Below are positions 23,797 through 34,000 of a stretch of 64,000 bases of DNA, one piece after another. Origin of the DNA: Nannochloropsis oceanica (taxonomy: Eukaryota > Sar > Eustigmatophyceae > Eustigmatales > Monodopsidaceae); the NCBI GenBank assembly GCA_004519485.1, contig CP038134.1, positions 682,001-746,000 on the forward strand, in the 5' to 3' direction. Every line of letters starts with the position of its first letter. Within the stretch, counting starts at the first letter, position 1. A model generated the notes under the pieces. That model was not told the origin of the DNA and made no database searches. It saw nothing but the letters and a program-made list of their open reading frames with translations. A program made the translations under genes and the position numbers.

Positions 23797-25045
23797 TCAG
23801 CGCGAAGAGCCCCGACTATATGAAGGCGAGGAGCTTCCGCGGCTACTGCTCTTGCTCCTACCCCGTCCTCTTCCACCGCGCGACGAGGCCGACGACGCAG
23901 AAGAGGAGGAGGAGGAGGAGGAACGACTGCTCCGGCTCGACGCCGAGGACGAGTCCGACCGTGATCGGCGCCCAGCCCTCCCACGTCGGGGAGGGGAGCG
24001 AGAGCGAGAAGGAGAAAAACGGCCCCGACGGGTGGGTGGGGACCTAGAACGACGACCTCCAAACCCTCCTCCTCCTCCCGGCCCCCGACGCGGGGGAGAC
24101 CGTCCTCGGAAGTTCTGCTGACGACGATAAGGAGGTTCACGGCTCCGGCCACGACCCTCCCCTCTACGCTCTCCACCTCCAACACCAAAGCGTCCCGACG
24201 GTGAGCGGGAGCGACCGCGGTTTCTATACCCCCCCCCCCCCTCCTCCTCCTCTTCCTCCACCACGAGGCGGCGAACGAGAGCGACCACGCCACCCCTCCC
24301 GTCCTCCAGCACCACCAGCAGGACCTCCCCCATTTCGGTCATACAAATCTCGGTCACGCCCACCGCCACGCGCGGGTGGCGAGCGAGTACGGCTCCGTCC
24401 GCGTGGGGAACGCGAACGTCGTCCGCCTCCCGCTTTGGCACCCATCTCTCTCTCTACTCCTCCATTACCACCGCCGCGACCACCCAACAAAATAAAGTTC
24501 ACTTTTAATACTCTGCCATCTAGCTGACCTCCATCCATGTACAGCTGGGCTTCCTCTGCGTCTTTGCGATGCTCGAATTCCACATAAGCAAACCCTCTTG
24601 ATAAGCCCACCCGTCGGTCCACCACCAATTCCACACGCGACAAATTTCCAAACGTGGAAAAAATCTCTTGCAAGTGCGCATCCGTCACGTTGCGGCTAAG
24701 TCCCGAAACGTGCAGCTTGGCAGGCTCGTCGTCTTCCTCGTCCTCCGACGCAGAGGCGGCAGGGGAGGGAGCTGCCGGACTTGGGGAAGACCGCTGCCGC
24801 TTCCCACTATTTTCCTCCTTCTCCCTCCCTGCCCCTACATCACTGGCAGGCGACCTCGAGCGCGAGCGGGACGGAGATACAGAGTCGTACTGGCGCTTCT
24901 TGCGCTGTTGCTCTTGCGGACGCCGCTTGTCTTCCACCTTGTTTCCACCTGCCGAACGAGAGCGGGAGCTACGCAAAGATGCCGCCCCTGATGAAGAGGC
25001 AACCGATGCTTCCGAGCCCTCCGAGACGGACCGTGAGCGTCCCAT
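23797..25045 (-). CDS. RNPS1: RNPS1-like SR-related splicing factor, frame broken at a C run
   Basis: Nuclear RNA-binding protein. Residues 1-100 are Ser/Arg-rich. One RRM spans about 110-187, with RNP2 LHVSGL and RNP1 RGFAYVEF, and phrases close to RNPS1 (RNVTDAHLQEIFSTFG, and MDGGQLDGRVLKV). RNPS1 joins the exon-junction complex and activates splicing. The tail is rich in RSRSP, RGG and Ser runs. The frame from 25045 ends at 24224. A second minus-strand frame ending at 23797 continues the same SR/RGG composition. The switch coincides with a 13-base C run (24229-24241), so a one-base sequence or assembly error is the likely cause. The start at 25045 opens the SR region cleanly. Its 5' end faces the FMC1-like gene about 345 bases away. 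Confidence 0.78.
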
Positions 25046-25389
25046 GCCCTCTGTCTGTCTTGTCTAGGGTGAAGTTGGGGTAAATAGTGTGAGATTGAAG
25101 GAGCATTGATGAGCGTCCGTAAAAGAAGATGTGCATGATGAAGAAGGCGTGCTCGGAGCAACTGCATGACTTCGCCAGCTCTCACGTACACATCCACGTC
25201 CTTCGGATCAACCACCATACAAGCAAAGAATATGTAGGGGACGCAATTGTGTGTTTGACATCCGCTTTGTAGTGTGGCGATCACAGTGTTTCAATTCGCT
25301 GTGCCCCAATTTATAACCAACCATCTTCTCGCCTCTCCCCTCCCTCGTCCCGTACCCCGCAGGCTCACTGCTCGACTATCGATCGAGCC
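25046..25389. promoter_or_regulatory. Shared divergent promoter region (RNPS1-like / FMC1-like)
   Basis: This is the gap between two head-to-head start codons. No named promoter motif is clear. It includes a pyrimidine-rich block at about 25320-25365 just ahead of the plus-strand start. Confidence 0.4.
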
Positions 25390-26112
25390 ATGCCGCCCAC
25401 GACTTTGCCTCCTGCGACCCTACGCAGCAAATCAGTAAGCTATACCGGTAGTACTGAGGGTCCGTGGCCTACATGATCGATACTTATGCACCACTCTTCC
25501 CACAGTTGCTACGCGACGTCCGGGCCATCCTCAAGAACTTCCAGCAGTGGCCTACGGCTGCCCAGGCGGACAGCCAGTACCAGACATTCATCCGAGAGCA
25601 TGTACGTGTAGGTCGGTGTCGCGGCCGCAATATTATTGAAGGAGACTTAACCATCCTCTACCTTATGGTCATTTAACACTCAGTTTGTGGAGAGCCAAGA
25701 CTCCGCAGACAGCGAGGTGTCGAAGGCGCGCTGCCAACAAGCCAAGGACTACGCCTTAATGCTTAAGAATTTGGACAGGCAAAAGGTACGATAAAAATAA
25801 GAGAGAAACTGAGGGATACAACGCTCGCAGACCACTCACACACATCCCGTCTTGCCTCAAAAGGACATAGCCATGGTGCTGAGTGGCGAACGGGCCCCGC
25901 AACGGGAGCTGGTCAAGATGGCGGCGGCCCGATGTGGTTTGAGTGTGCCGGATGCGCCTTCTCAGGAAGGGATTAGTATGGAAGATGGGTCAAAAAGAGG
26001 ATACACGGCCTTGCGTCAAACATGGCGGCCCGACACCAAGTCGGATATCACAAAGAAATACAGCGGCCGGGTGGAGAAGCGCATAGGGAAAGATGAAGAG
26101 CGCGAGAGGTAG
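25390..26112 (+). CDS. FMC1: FMC1-like LYR-superfamily mitochondrial assembly protein
   Basis: Small protein of about 163 residues in four exons: 25390-25434, 25506-25601, 25684-25785 and 25864-26112. Every junction is phase 0 with gt donors (gtaagc, gtacgt, gtacga) and ag acceptors. The reading LLRDVRAILKNF, then TFIREHF, then QAKDYALMLKNLDRQK is a three-helix LYR-type pattern. The ending MVLSGERAPQ with ARCGLSVPDAP matches the FMC1 family, in which a Gly-containing linker is followed by AxxxGLxLP. FMC1 proteins help assemble mitochondrial ATP synthase F1 (Atp12 partner); the mitochondrial role here is by family. The charged C-terminal extension after the family match (SKRGYTALRQTWRPDTKS onward) is longer than usual. 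The assignment rests on pattern likeness over a short protein, so it is less certain than the exon structure. Confidence 0.68.
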
Positions 26113-26286
26113 TTGGAGGACGGTGAAAAAGAAGAAAAATGAAACCATAGAGAATGCCATGTTGCATGTTGCCTGTTGCCTTTCGCCGGTGTTGGTGTCG
26201 GTTGAGTCAGTTTAAGAAGGGCACATCGTCCTAAAAAATAAATGGGCCGGATAGCAGGTAATTGTGCCACAAAGATTGCAAAAGGT

Positions 26287-26358
26287 TAGCAGCGGTACGT
26301 TTCGATCGTACGGCATTAGGGTTATGGGCCCTACACTCTTCCTCTGAGCTACGCTGCT
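26287..26358 (-). tRNA. Initiator tRNA-Met (CAT), nuclear, intronless
   Basis: A 72-base cloverleaf folds completely. The acceptor AGCAGCG pairs with CGCTGCT, the D stem is GCTC/GAGT, the anticodon stem TAGGG/CCCTA is perfect, and the T stem is GTACG/CGTAC. The anticodon loop CCCATAA gives CAT. Three eukaryotic initiator marks are present: A1:T72 at the acceptor tip, C before the anticodon (position 33), and an ATCGAAA T loop in place of TTC. The discriminator base is A and CCA is not encoded. It is followed on the minus strand by the sequence AACCTTTTGC, which includes a T4 run suited to RNA polymerase III termination. Confidence 0.93.
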
Positions 26359-26885
26359 TGTCGTGCACCTGTTGCGACGTATCTTACATCATATCAAGAA
26401 GAAAGTGAAAAGAAAGGAAAGAAAAGAAAGAAAGAAGAAGGAAAAAGAGGGAGAGCAGCGTGTGGGAGAGAAATCATGCACGGAGTGTAAGAAAATTCAA
26501 TGCAATTGCAGCACTTACGGAGACCGATGATGAACACCCACTTATCGTCTGCGGCTGGTCGTGATGGGTCGCATGAGGAAAACAAACAGGAGGTCCTAGC
26601 ACCAATGCAAAGTCTGCAGAGACTACACATCAACAAAACATGTTGTGACACAATCCTGGACATTGGCCAGGCAACGTACCCTGTATTTGTGGCATATCCT
26701 TGCAGGTGTGAAGCTGCAGTTAGAAGGCTCCAAGCTCGCGTGGCAATTGCGCTGAGATATACGTATCGTTTGATTTTGAAGCTTACTGCCGTTGGGCTCA
26801 ACGTACGCACCTCCATGGGGAGTCCCCTCCAGTCAAATCACCATGCACTTACATAATTATTTTTATAAAGACAGGACAAGTAGGC
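26359..26885. other. Intergenic, purine-rich start
   Basis: It is AAG/GAA-rich from about 26397 to 26455. No coding domain or RNA gene is visible; it should hold the FYVE-ankyrin gene's promoter. Confidence 0.4.
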
Positions 26886-28298
26886 GTGCATATGGCAACC
26901 TCTATACCTATAGCGGGCCGTCAGAGGAGCGCCAACGAGAGAGAGCACTTCGGCTCCAACTCCTCTGCTTCTTCCTCTTCCTGCCGCCCCACCAGCTTCC
27001 CACCTCCGTCTGCACCTCCGGCAGCCCCTACCACGCACCCCTCTGCAGTCAGATCTGTGCCTACTCATCGTCATTCACAGCAGTATCAACTACCGAATAC
27101 CATGCCCCATGTCCGCAGCAATACGCAGACCTTGGGTCAGGTCTTGTCGGCAAGCGGCGCGCGGTTGCAAGCCACCTCCTCTGATCGTGACAAGGTGCGA
27201 ACTACGACGCGAGTCTTAAATTTGGCAAGCCAGTATCTGCAGGTTAAGATGAATACCTTTTCTTCTTTCGACTTGTCCTCGAGCTTATCAATGTTAGACC
27301 CCGGCGGCAGCAAAAACCCCTCCACCTCCTTGTCTGCCTCCTCCTCCTCGGGCAATGGTGCCACCTATGGGACCATCCGACCAGTTCCCCGGCAATACCT
27401 AAATTACCACGTCCGGCAACGCGAAAACGGCGCCTGGCAAGCGACCGTGTCATTAGTACAGCCCTTTGTCCGTGGGCTTTTCACAGACCCACAGGGCATG
27501 CGCCCGGCCTACATCACCATGGGCTTCTATGGGACGGAAGAAGGGGCCCTGGCGGCATGTCGAAACCACGCCCCTCCCGTGTGGGCCGAACCTGTGAAAG
27601 GCTGCGTCTGCTACATGTGTCTAGACGGCAAAAATCTATATAAGTCGCCGTTGCACTGTCGGAATTGCGGGCAATTAGTGTGTCGGAAGTGCTCTAAGTC
27701 CCGTTGGCCTCAGGGCATGCTCCCTTCCACCTACCACAACAATGAGCGTACTGTCCGTATCTGTGACGCCTGCAATCATTTAGCATGGAATTTTCGTCGT
27801 GCCTTGAAGGACGGGGATTGGACAAGGGTGCTTGAACTGTGTGCGAGTGGGAATGTGAACATCTGGACTCCTTTCCTGGTGGAATCGGTGAGGGAGTACC
27901 CGGTGCATTGCGCGGCGGAAGGAGGTAACCTGGAAGTATTACGATGGCTGATCGATGAGCTTGGATGTCCTCTATACGAGACTACGGATGGGGCTGCCCC
28001 ACTCGTGACGCAGAAGGGGGATAGTGTGCTCGGGGTGGCGGCGAGGTATCAAAGGACGGCCATCATGCGGTGGTTGGTGACTGTCAAGGGGTGCAAGACC
28101 TCAGAGATTGTTTGTAGGCAACTGTTGTGGGGAACGATAGACTTTTTGCTGCGGGAAGAGTGTGGCGGTGAAGGGGGGGGAGAAAGGGGGAGGTGTAGTG
28201 CGCGTTGGATGAGCAGTCCGCGTGTGTCATCGCATTCCTATCGATCGCGGCAACAGATTATTGGAGAGGAGGAAAAGAAGGAGGAGGATAGGTTTTGA
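26886..28298 (+). CDS. FYVE-type zinc finger and ankyrin-repeat protein
   Basis: Single-exon protein of 470 residues. The first 150 residues are Ser/Pro-rich and disordered. Residues about 240-300 form a FYVE-like treble-clef zinc site: CYMC, then LHCRNCGQLVCRKC, then RICDAC, giving eight cysteines. The lipid-binding RKHHCR signature of true PI3P-binding FYVE domains is altered to SPLHCRNCG, so membrane binding is uncertain. Residues about 310-430 look like two or three ankyrin-type helices (PVHCAAEGGNLEVLRWLIDE, then VLGVAARYQRTAIMRWLV). Such proteins are common in oomycetes and other stramenopiles and usually act in endosomal traffic or as scaffolds; that role is inferred. The start at 26886 is the first Met in frame; Met103 (MPHVRSN-type internal sites) cannot be excluded. 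Confidence 0.78.
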   Translation: MHMATSIPIAGRQRSANEREHFGSNSSASSSSCRPTSFPPPSAPPAAPTTHPSAVRSVPTHRHSQQYQLPNTMPHVRSNTQTLGQVLSASGARLQATSSDRDKVRTTTRVLNLASQYLQVKMNTFSSFDLSSSLSMLDPGGSKNPSTSLSASSSSGNGATYGTIRPVPRQYLNYHVRQRENGAWQATVSLVQPFVRGLFTDPQGMRPAYITMGFYGTEEGALAACRNHAPPVWAEPVKGCVCYMCLDGKNLYKSPLHCRNCGQLVCRKCSKSRWPQGMLPSTYHNNERTVRICDACNHLAWNFRRALKDGDWTRVLELCASGNVNIWTPFLVESVREYPVHCAAEGGNLEVLRWLIDELGCPLYETTDGAAPLVTQKGDSVLGVAARYQRTAIMRWLVTVKGCKTSEIVCRQLLWGTIDFLLREECGGEGGGERGRCSARWMSSPRVSSHSYRSRQQIIGEEEKKEEDRF

Positions 28299-28413
28299 AA
28301 GAGGGCGAAGGAATAGAGAAGAAGAAGAGGGAGGAAGGGGACGAGTTGTGCCGTCGGAAAGTGTGTCTGCGACCGACCACGATAGCAGCAACGACAAAGT
28401 ACCTGCAGGCGGA

Positions 28414-29086
28414 ATCGCACGACACAGGGGATCTCGATTAGGTTACCGTCTGGGTCGCGGGTCTCGTGGTACATGCTGAGGGAGGGCGGAAGGGAGGGAG
28501 GGAGGGACGTGAGTAGTGCTTTTTTGAGAAGGGTGTGCCACCTCCTCTCTCCTGTCTCCCCCGCCCTTTTCTCCCTTTCTTCTTATTACCTCAAGTCCCA
28601 TGACATCCACATTCCTTGAAGGAACTTGACCATATCAAGCGTTACAAGCACTTGGAGATGGGGGAGGGTTAGAGGGGGGGAGGAAAGGAGGGAAAGAAAA
28701 GAATGCGTACGTGAGAGCTGTCACTGATTGGGTTTTAAAATGACACAACTGAACGCACTGGCATAATCTCGATGCGTACATAGGAGTGAGGGAAAAGGGT
28801 AATGACAACAAGCCAAACAAAGTCATCCCCCATTCATTTTCCCTCCCCTTCCCCCTCTTCCATCTCCGGACCCCCCCGTTTAAAACTACTCACGGGATAT
28901 CGGCAACATGTTCGAGAATAGCACAGTGTACGTCCAGAACTGAATGAATCCGGACAAGGCCGGGTCAGGTAATCTGGCGCCCACCCACAGGTAAGGCATC
29001 TGCCCTCCTCTCCCTACATAGATCCCACCCACCACCGCCGCACACAAACAACACAACACCTGCAATCCAAACACCATCATCTCCCG
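28414..29086 (-). pseudogene. Truncated duplicate of the P4-ATPase flippase gene
   Basis: This segment repeats 34057-34732 almost base for base. Over 28414-29079 I find one substitution (G at 28916, A at 34559). A three-base deletion follows, then seven more shared bases. It carries the end of flippase exon 1 (a membrane segment with [16 protein letters not shown]), intron 1, the small exon 2, intron 2 and the start of exon 3 ([16 protein letters not shown]). The phosphorylation and nucleotide-binding parts are absent, so it cannot encode a pump. The copies lie in the same orientation about 5.6 kb apart, with the amidohydrolase and the rest of the flippase gene between them. The near-identity means a very recent duplication or an assembly artefact. 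Confidence 0.88.
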
Positions 29087-29574
29087 TAAATTGCTGCAGG
29101 AAAGGAATATCCAATTTTTATCAGAATTAAATCAGCAGGATTCATGAAGTCATGAGTGAAAGTTTAATGAAAATGTGATTGCGAATGTAATTTCCGAACA
29201 ACAACTCAACCTCCTGCCCTCCACTGTGGCAGAATCTGCGGTAACTTAAACCACAAATAATTTAAAGCTTTAAATTTTGTGACACTCGTTTACTGTCTAC
29301 CACGCTTAGGTCTGCGCACCTATGGCTTATGAAGCATAAAGGGGATCGGGTTCGGGGTCGGTTGAAGTTTGCCACGTAGTGTTCGGTGCAGCATTATTTT
29401 CTTCCAGAGGCACAACTGGCGACGCACACACGTACACATCACTCTAGAACAATCGGGGTGCGACAGCATACCTAACCACAATGCCCTTGAGGAATCTTTT
29501 ATGGAGCAACTCAAACCAGACTAAACGCATACTCCCCACATAGCCACCACATCAACGACGTCCTCATCCCCAAT
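29087..29574. other. Intergenic, upstream of amidohydrolase
   Basis: AT-richer than its surroundings around 29090-29300. No coding or RNA feature is visible. Confidence 0.45.
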
Positions 29575-30654
29575 ATGCCAACAACACTACCACCGCTCCC
29601 CATTGTGGATCCTCACTTCCACATTTGGGACGCCAACACGCTTCCCAACCCCAACCTCGGTGAGCTGACCATGAAAGCGCTGCCCGTTTACAGCTTCCTG
29701 AATTACGAGCAGGACTGTGGCGTGGGGGTGGCGGGCTCCGTTCACATCGAAGCCGTCGTTGGTCAGGCCAAGGGTGCTGCAAAAGCGTTAGACCCCGTCG
29801 CAGAGACGCGTTTCGTCCTTGAAAAAGTTGGAGCCGAAGGAGTGAAGAACGTCAACATTGTAGCGTTTGTAAAGCTCAGTGCCATGCCCGAAGCACAGGC
29901 CGTCATCGACGCGCACAAACACCTGGCGGCTGAGCGATTCGTTGGCGTGCGGATGATTTTGAATTATTCTTCCGATGACCCGTCTTTGACCTGGCCTCAA
30001 GTGGAGCGCGGCGATTTCCTCACAGGCGGCGTACCATCGTTCAAGGAGGGCTTTGCACTGCTTGCCCCGCGGGGGTTATCCTTCGATTTGCAAGTCAATT
30101 GGTTTCAGCTTCAAGACGCTGCAACATTTTTGCAGGCCTTTCCCGAAACGGTGGTTATTGTTGATCATATGGGTTGCTTGAAATTGGGGGCTGGAGATGA
30201 AGAGGACGCCAAGCGCATTGCTGTGTGGCAAGAGGGTATGAAGGCGTTAGCTGCTTTGCCGAATGTGTACGTGAAGTTGTCGATGTTGGAATACATGCGT
30301 TCAGGGTGGCAGCACAAAGAGACGGGAATAGCGACGGCAGAGGTAATGTCAAGCGAGATCAGTGCCGCTGGGAACGATGTGGAGAAGGAAATAAGCGAGG
30401 GCAGCAGCAGCACCACCAATGCTAATACTGTTGTGAAGGCGCGTGTCCGAGAAGTTATTGAGTGGTTTGGGTCCGAGCGGTGTATGTTCGCGAGTAACTT
30501 CCCAGTGGATAAGTGTCTGTTGGGTGGTGACGCTCAGCCGACCACGCTTGAGGCGTTGGTGCTGGCGCAGCATGCGTTGGTAAGTGACTTGCCGGAGGAG
30601 CAGACACTGCAACTGTTTTCAGAGACGGCCAAGAAGGTATATAAGCTCAAATAG
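29575..30654 (+). CDS. Amidohydrolase-2 family metal-dependent hydrolase
   Basis: Single-exon, 359 residues, complete. It has the TIM-barrel metal motif HFHIWD at about residues 14-19 (VDPHFHIWDANTLPNP), then FVGVRMILNY, QVNWFQLQDAATFLQAFPE, VIVDHMGCLK, VYVKLSMLEYM, and the C-terminal MFASNFPVDK with the barrel-end Asp. The family includes 2-pyrone-4,6-dicarboxylate and L-fucono-lactonases and related decarboxylases. The substrate cannot be read from sequence. No targeting peptide is seen, so it is probably cytosolic. A low-complexity Ser/Asn insert (SEGSSSTTNAN) precedes the last strand. It lies between the two copies of the flippase duplication, on the opposite strand. Confidence 0.85.
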   Translation: MPTTLPPLPIVDPHFHIWDANTLPNPNLGELTMKALPVYSFLNYEQDCGVGVAGSVHIEAVVGQAKGAAKALDPVAETRFVLEKVGAEGVKNVNIVAFVKLSAMPEAQAVIDAHKHLAAERFVGVRMILNYSSDDPSLTWPQVERGDFLTGGVPSFKEGFALLAPRGLSFDLQVNWFQLQDAATFLQAFPETVVIVDHMGCLKLGAGDEEDAKRIAVWQEGMKALAALPNVYVKLSMLEYMRSGWQHKETGIATAEVMSSEISAAGNDVEKEISEGSSSTTNANTVVKARVREVIEWFGSERCMFASNFPVDKCLLGGDAQPTTLEALVLAQHALVSDLPEEQTLQLFSETAKKVYKLK

Positions 30655-31088
30655 GAGGAGAACGCGAAGAAAGCAGGAGTGCATAAAAGGAGGGAAGGGA
30701 AAACGGGGGGAAACAGCAATCAGAAAAAGTTAAAAATAAGCAGGAAAAGATATAAATCGAATCGATCTCAATTTGATGTGTTTTGAAGGTACATATCATA
30801 CATGCCAGGAAAAAATAAGCCCCCAAAAAGAAATAAATGCCGGCCTATTGTGCGTTGACCGTTGTCAACCATGTCATTTAGTGCTATATTTTTATTACCA
30901 TGCAAATCCTGGCAAATCTATCCCATAATGCCTCCCCTCTCACTTGTCATTGCCAATGGTTGCTTTCCTGATTTGTTCATACACACGTATGCATTTCTCC
31001 ACGCACACCTCATTCGGTCACTCTACTCACCTCATTGGGTCATTCGTTTGATGCACTTTCTTTTGTTTCAGATCTAGATGGCAGTGAT
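30655..31088. other. Convergent intergenic region
   Basis: It lies between the 3' ends of the amidohydrolase and flippase genes. Two AATAAA-like sites are visible (AAATAAATG near 30830, AAAATAAGC near 30812), possible polyadenylation signals for the plus-strand gene. Confidence 0.4.
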
Positions 31089-34000
31089 TCAATCGTCCAT
31101 AAGTCGTTCTCCTTCGCGGATGCCTGCTCCAGCGGCATCTCCGCCATCACTGTGCCCCGCTGCTGCTTTCAATACTAGTGCTGGTGCTGGTGCTGGTGCT
31201 GGTGCTGGTGCTGGTGCAGTTCTTGCCCATGTTTGTAGGCCCCAGACTTTTTCGGCTGCCTTGGTCAAACCCACACGCCCTTCCTCCTGTTCCTGTTCCA
31301 CCGGCACCATCACTGCCGCCGCATACCCATTCCCATTACTGATGCTTCGGTTTTCAGTGGCCGCACAATGACCACCCTTGTCTCCTCCAGGATCCTTTTC
31401 AAGCCCAAATTCTGCCAACCGCTCCCGGATCAGCTGGCTCCGCAACGGATGCCACAGGACCGATACCCCCTCCACTGCAAACATGGTCACGAAACACGCC
31501 ATGGTGGCCAACAAATAAACAAACCAAAAGCGACTACTGTCAGGAAATACCAGGAAGGACCCATATATAGAAGGAGCGAGGGCAAGCATAAAATTTAACA
31601 CCGCCCACGCCAGCCACCAGAAGAGTAGAGAAACAATGATGAGAACAGAGATGAGAACCTGCCATTCTAACACTTCAACGGCCAGCCGCAAGGAAACCAC
31701 CGTCAAGAAAGAGAGGAACACAATGGTGCCGAGCTCCCATATGCTCACGCTCTCCGCCGTTGGTAACACGTTGAAATAACCCAAAGCCAACATGGGCAAG
31801 AAGATGATCAAAAGTGCATGTAAAATCGCTTCCAGCATCCATGCCCAAAACACATGGCGATTCAAAAACTTCCGTTCAATCCCGTCTTTGTAAAGGCCCG
31901 GCGACGCTAAAGCTTGCTTCACGGGCACGTCGCGATCAAAGACCCCGAAAGCAATTATGGGAAATGCAGTGAACAACACATTAGCAAGCTGGTAGATGAT
32001 GTCCTGATAGATAGGCTGGCCCGAAAAGAGCGATTCAATACCGAAGAAGAATTGAGGCAGGACCAGCACGGCGGACTTGTAGAAGATGTACTTGACCACT
32101 GGGAGGGAGAAAGAGAGAAGGGGAGGGCATGGAGGGGTCAGCACCGTTACACGCCTTCGTCGGACAAGTCATTGTAAGGAGAGGAAAACAAACCCCCCAA
32201 CACACCGGTTGCGATACGCCGGTAGTTGAACCGACCATGGACGAGGAGCAGATCCCCAAGAAAGCGGAATTGCCCTATAGCGTAATCGCTGTTGTTGACG
32301 GCCTGTTGTCCTTCCAGCCCAAAGATGCCCACGCCCACGTGCGCGGCTTGGAGCATGGGGACGTCGTTGGCGCCATCACCTTGTTCAGATTGAGAGAGGG
32401 TGGACGGAAGGGGATGAACGAGGGGCATGCCAAGACGATGTGATGCTTGAAGTGGTCATGCTGGTGGTAGAAAACGAGAAGGGACGAAATGAGGGAGAAC
32501 TCACGATAAACGTACCTATCGAAAGCGTCTGCACAGAGGGATCAGCCTTTTTAACCATCTCCACAACCAAGGCTTTCTGCCGGGGGGAAACACGTGCACA
32601 CACGATGGAAACACACAAATGACAAAGAGCCAGCATCAGGTCCTGCAGTTCGTATTTCAAGATAGCTGCCAAAGCATACGTATCAACTATCAATGCTCGC
32701 GGAGGCAGTTTTCCCTCTTTCCCTTTCCTTTTTCCTCCGCCGCCTGCTGCTGCTGCGGCGACAGCAGCGGCTGCCTTCGTCTCAGCCTCCACCATGGATC
32801 GCATTTCCTCTTGGATCGGCTCCTTCAAAGGGACCTTCTGCTTATCCAACACCATCTTCCCATCCTCCCCACACAGTCTCAAGAACCTCATCTCTGTCGA
32901 AAGTAGCTGGCAACTATGCCCGATATTTATCGCAGTATCGACCTTATCACCGGTCAGAACCCAAACCTTAATCCCCGCTTGCCTCAAGGCTGAGATCGTC
33001 TCCGGCACACCTTCCTGTAGCTTATCCTCGATCGCCGTAATTCCCATCATCTCCAACTCCCTCTCCAGCTCTTCCATCAGGGCATACCTCTTCGCATCCC
33101 TATCTTTGAAACTTGTCTCTGCCTCATGATACCTCCTGGCCCAATCTTCATACTGCTCCGCGGTCAACTCCGCCTTGGCAAGCAGTAAAGTCCGCAGGCC
33201 ATCATTCACATACTGAGCGATATCAGCATCTATTCCCGCCATTTCGGTGGGGGAATTCAACGTGGAGCTTAATCGACTCTTAATTATGTTATCCGCGCCC
33301 TTACAGAACAAGACAATACTTCCATTCTCCCTCCGCAAGACCACCGAACTTTTCTTCCTATCACTCGTAAACTCCAACACATGCAACACGTTGAAGTCGA
33401 TTGGTTTCCCTTTTACCTTTACCGTGACCTTCCCTGGCTCCCGAGCCGTGAAGAAGAAGCCGTGGTGCTTCGCCGCGTAGACCAAGGCGGTTTCGTCGGG
33501 GCTGGAACCGCTGTAGACCAATCTGTCTTCCGGTCCCTCGGGCATGACATCGTGATTGAGGGCGAGGGCCAGCCAGAAATCGCGGCACTTGTTGTGGTTA
33601 GGATGCATCTGTATTGGTAGGGGAGGGAGAAAGTGAGAGAGGGAGGGTAGAATACGTCGATCTGGAAATGGTTTGCATGCTCTTGAGACCAGCGCCTGGG
33701 AGAGACAACAGCTGCTCTTGAGGATTGAGTCGCACGCCGGGAGCCACGCTCACCACCACCCTCCCGTCCTTCCTCCTTCCTTCCCAAACCCACCTCATCC
33801 TTCATCACAGCCACCAAGGCCGGGTCGATTATATTCACAAACGGTGTCACCGGCTCCTCGGGATCTCGTAACGGCGGTTCGACGATCTCCATGCCATTCC
33901 TCTCACGGAATGCCCGCCCTATCTGCGTCAAACCTAGCCCATAGCTCACCCCACCAATTGTACATTTCGAAAACTCCATTATATTGCAAGTCAATGTGCC

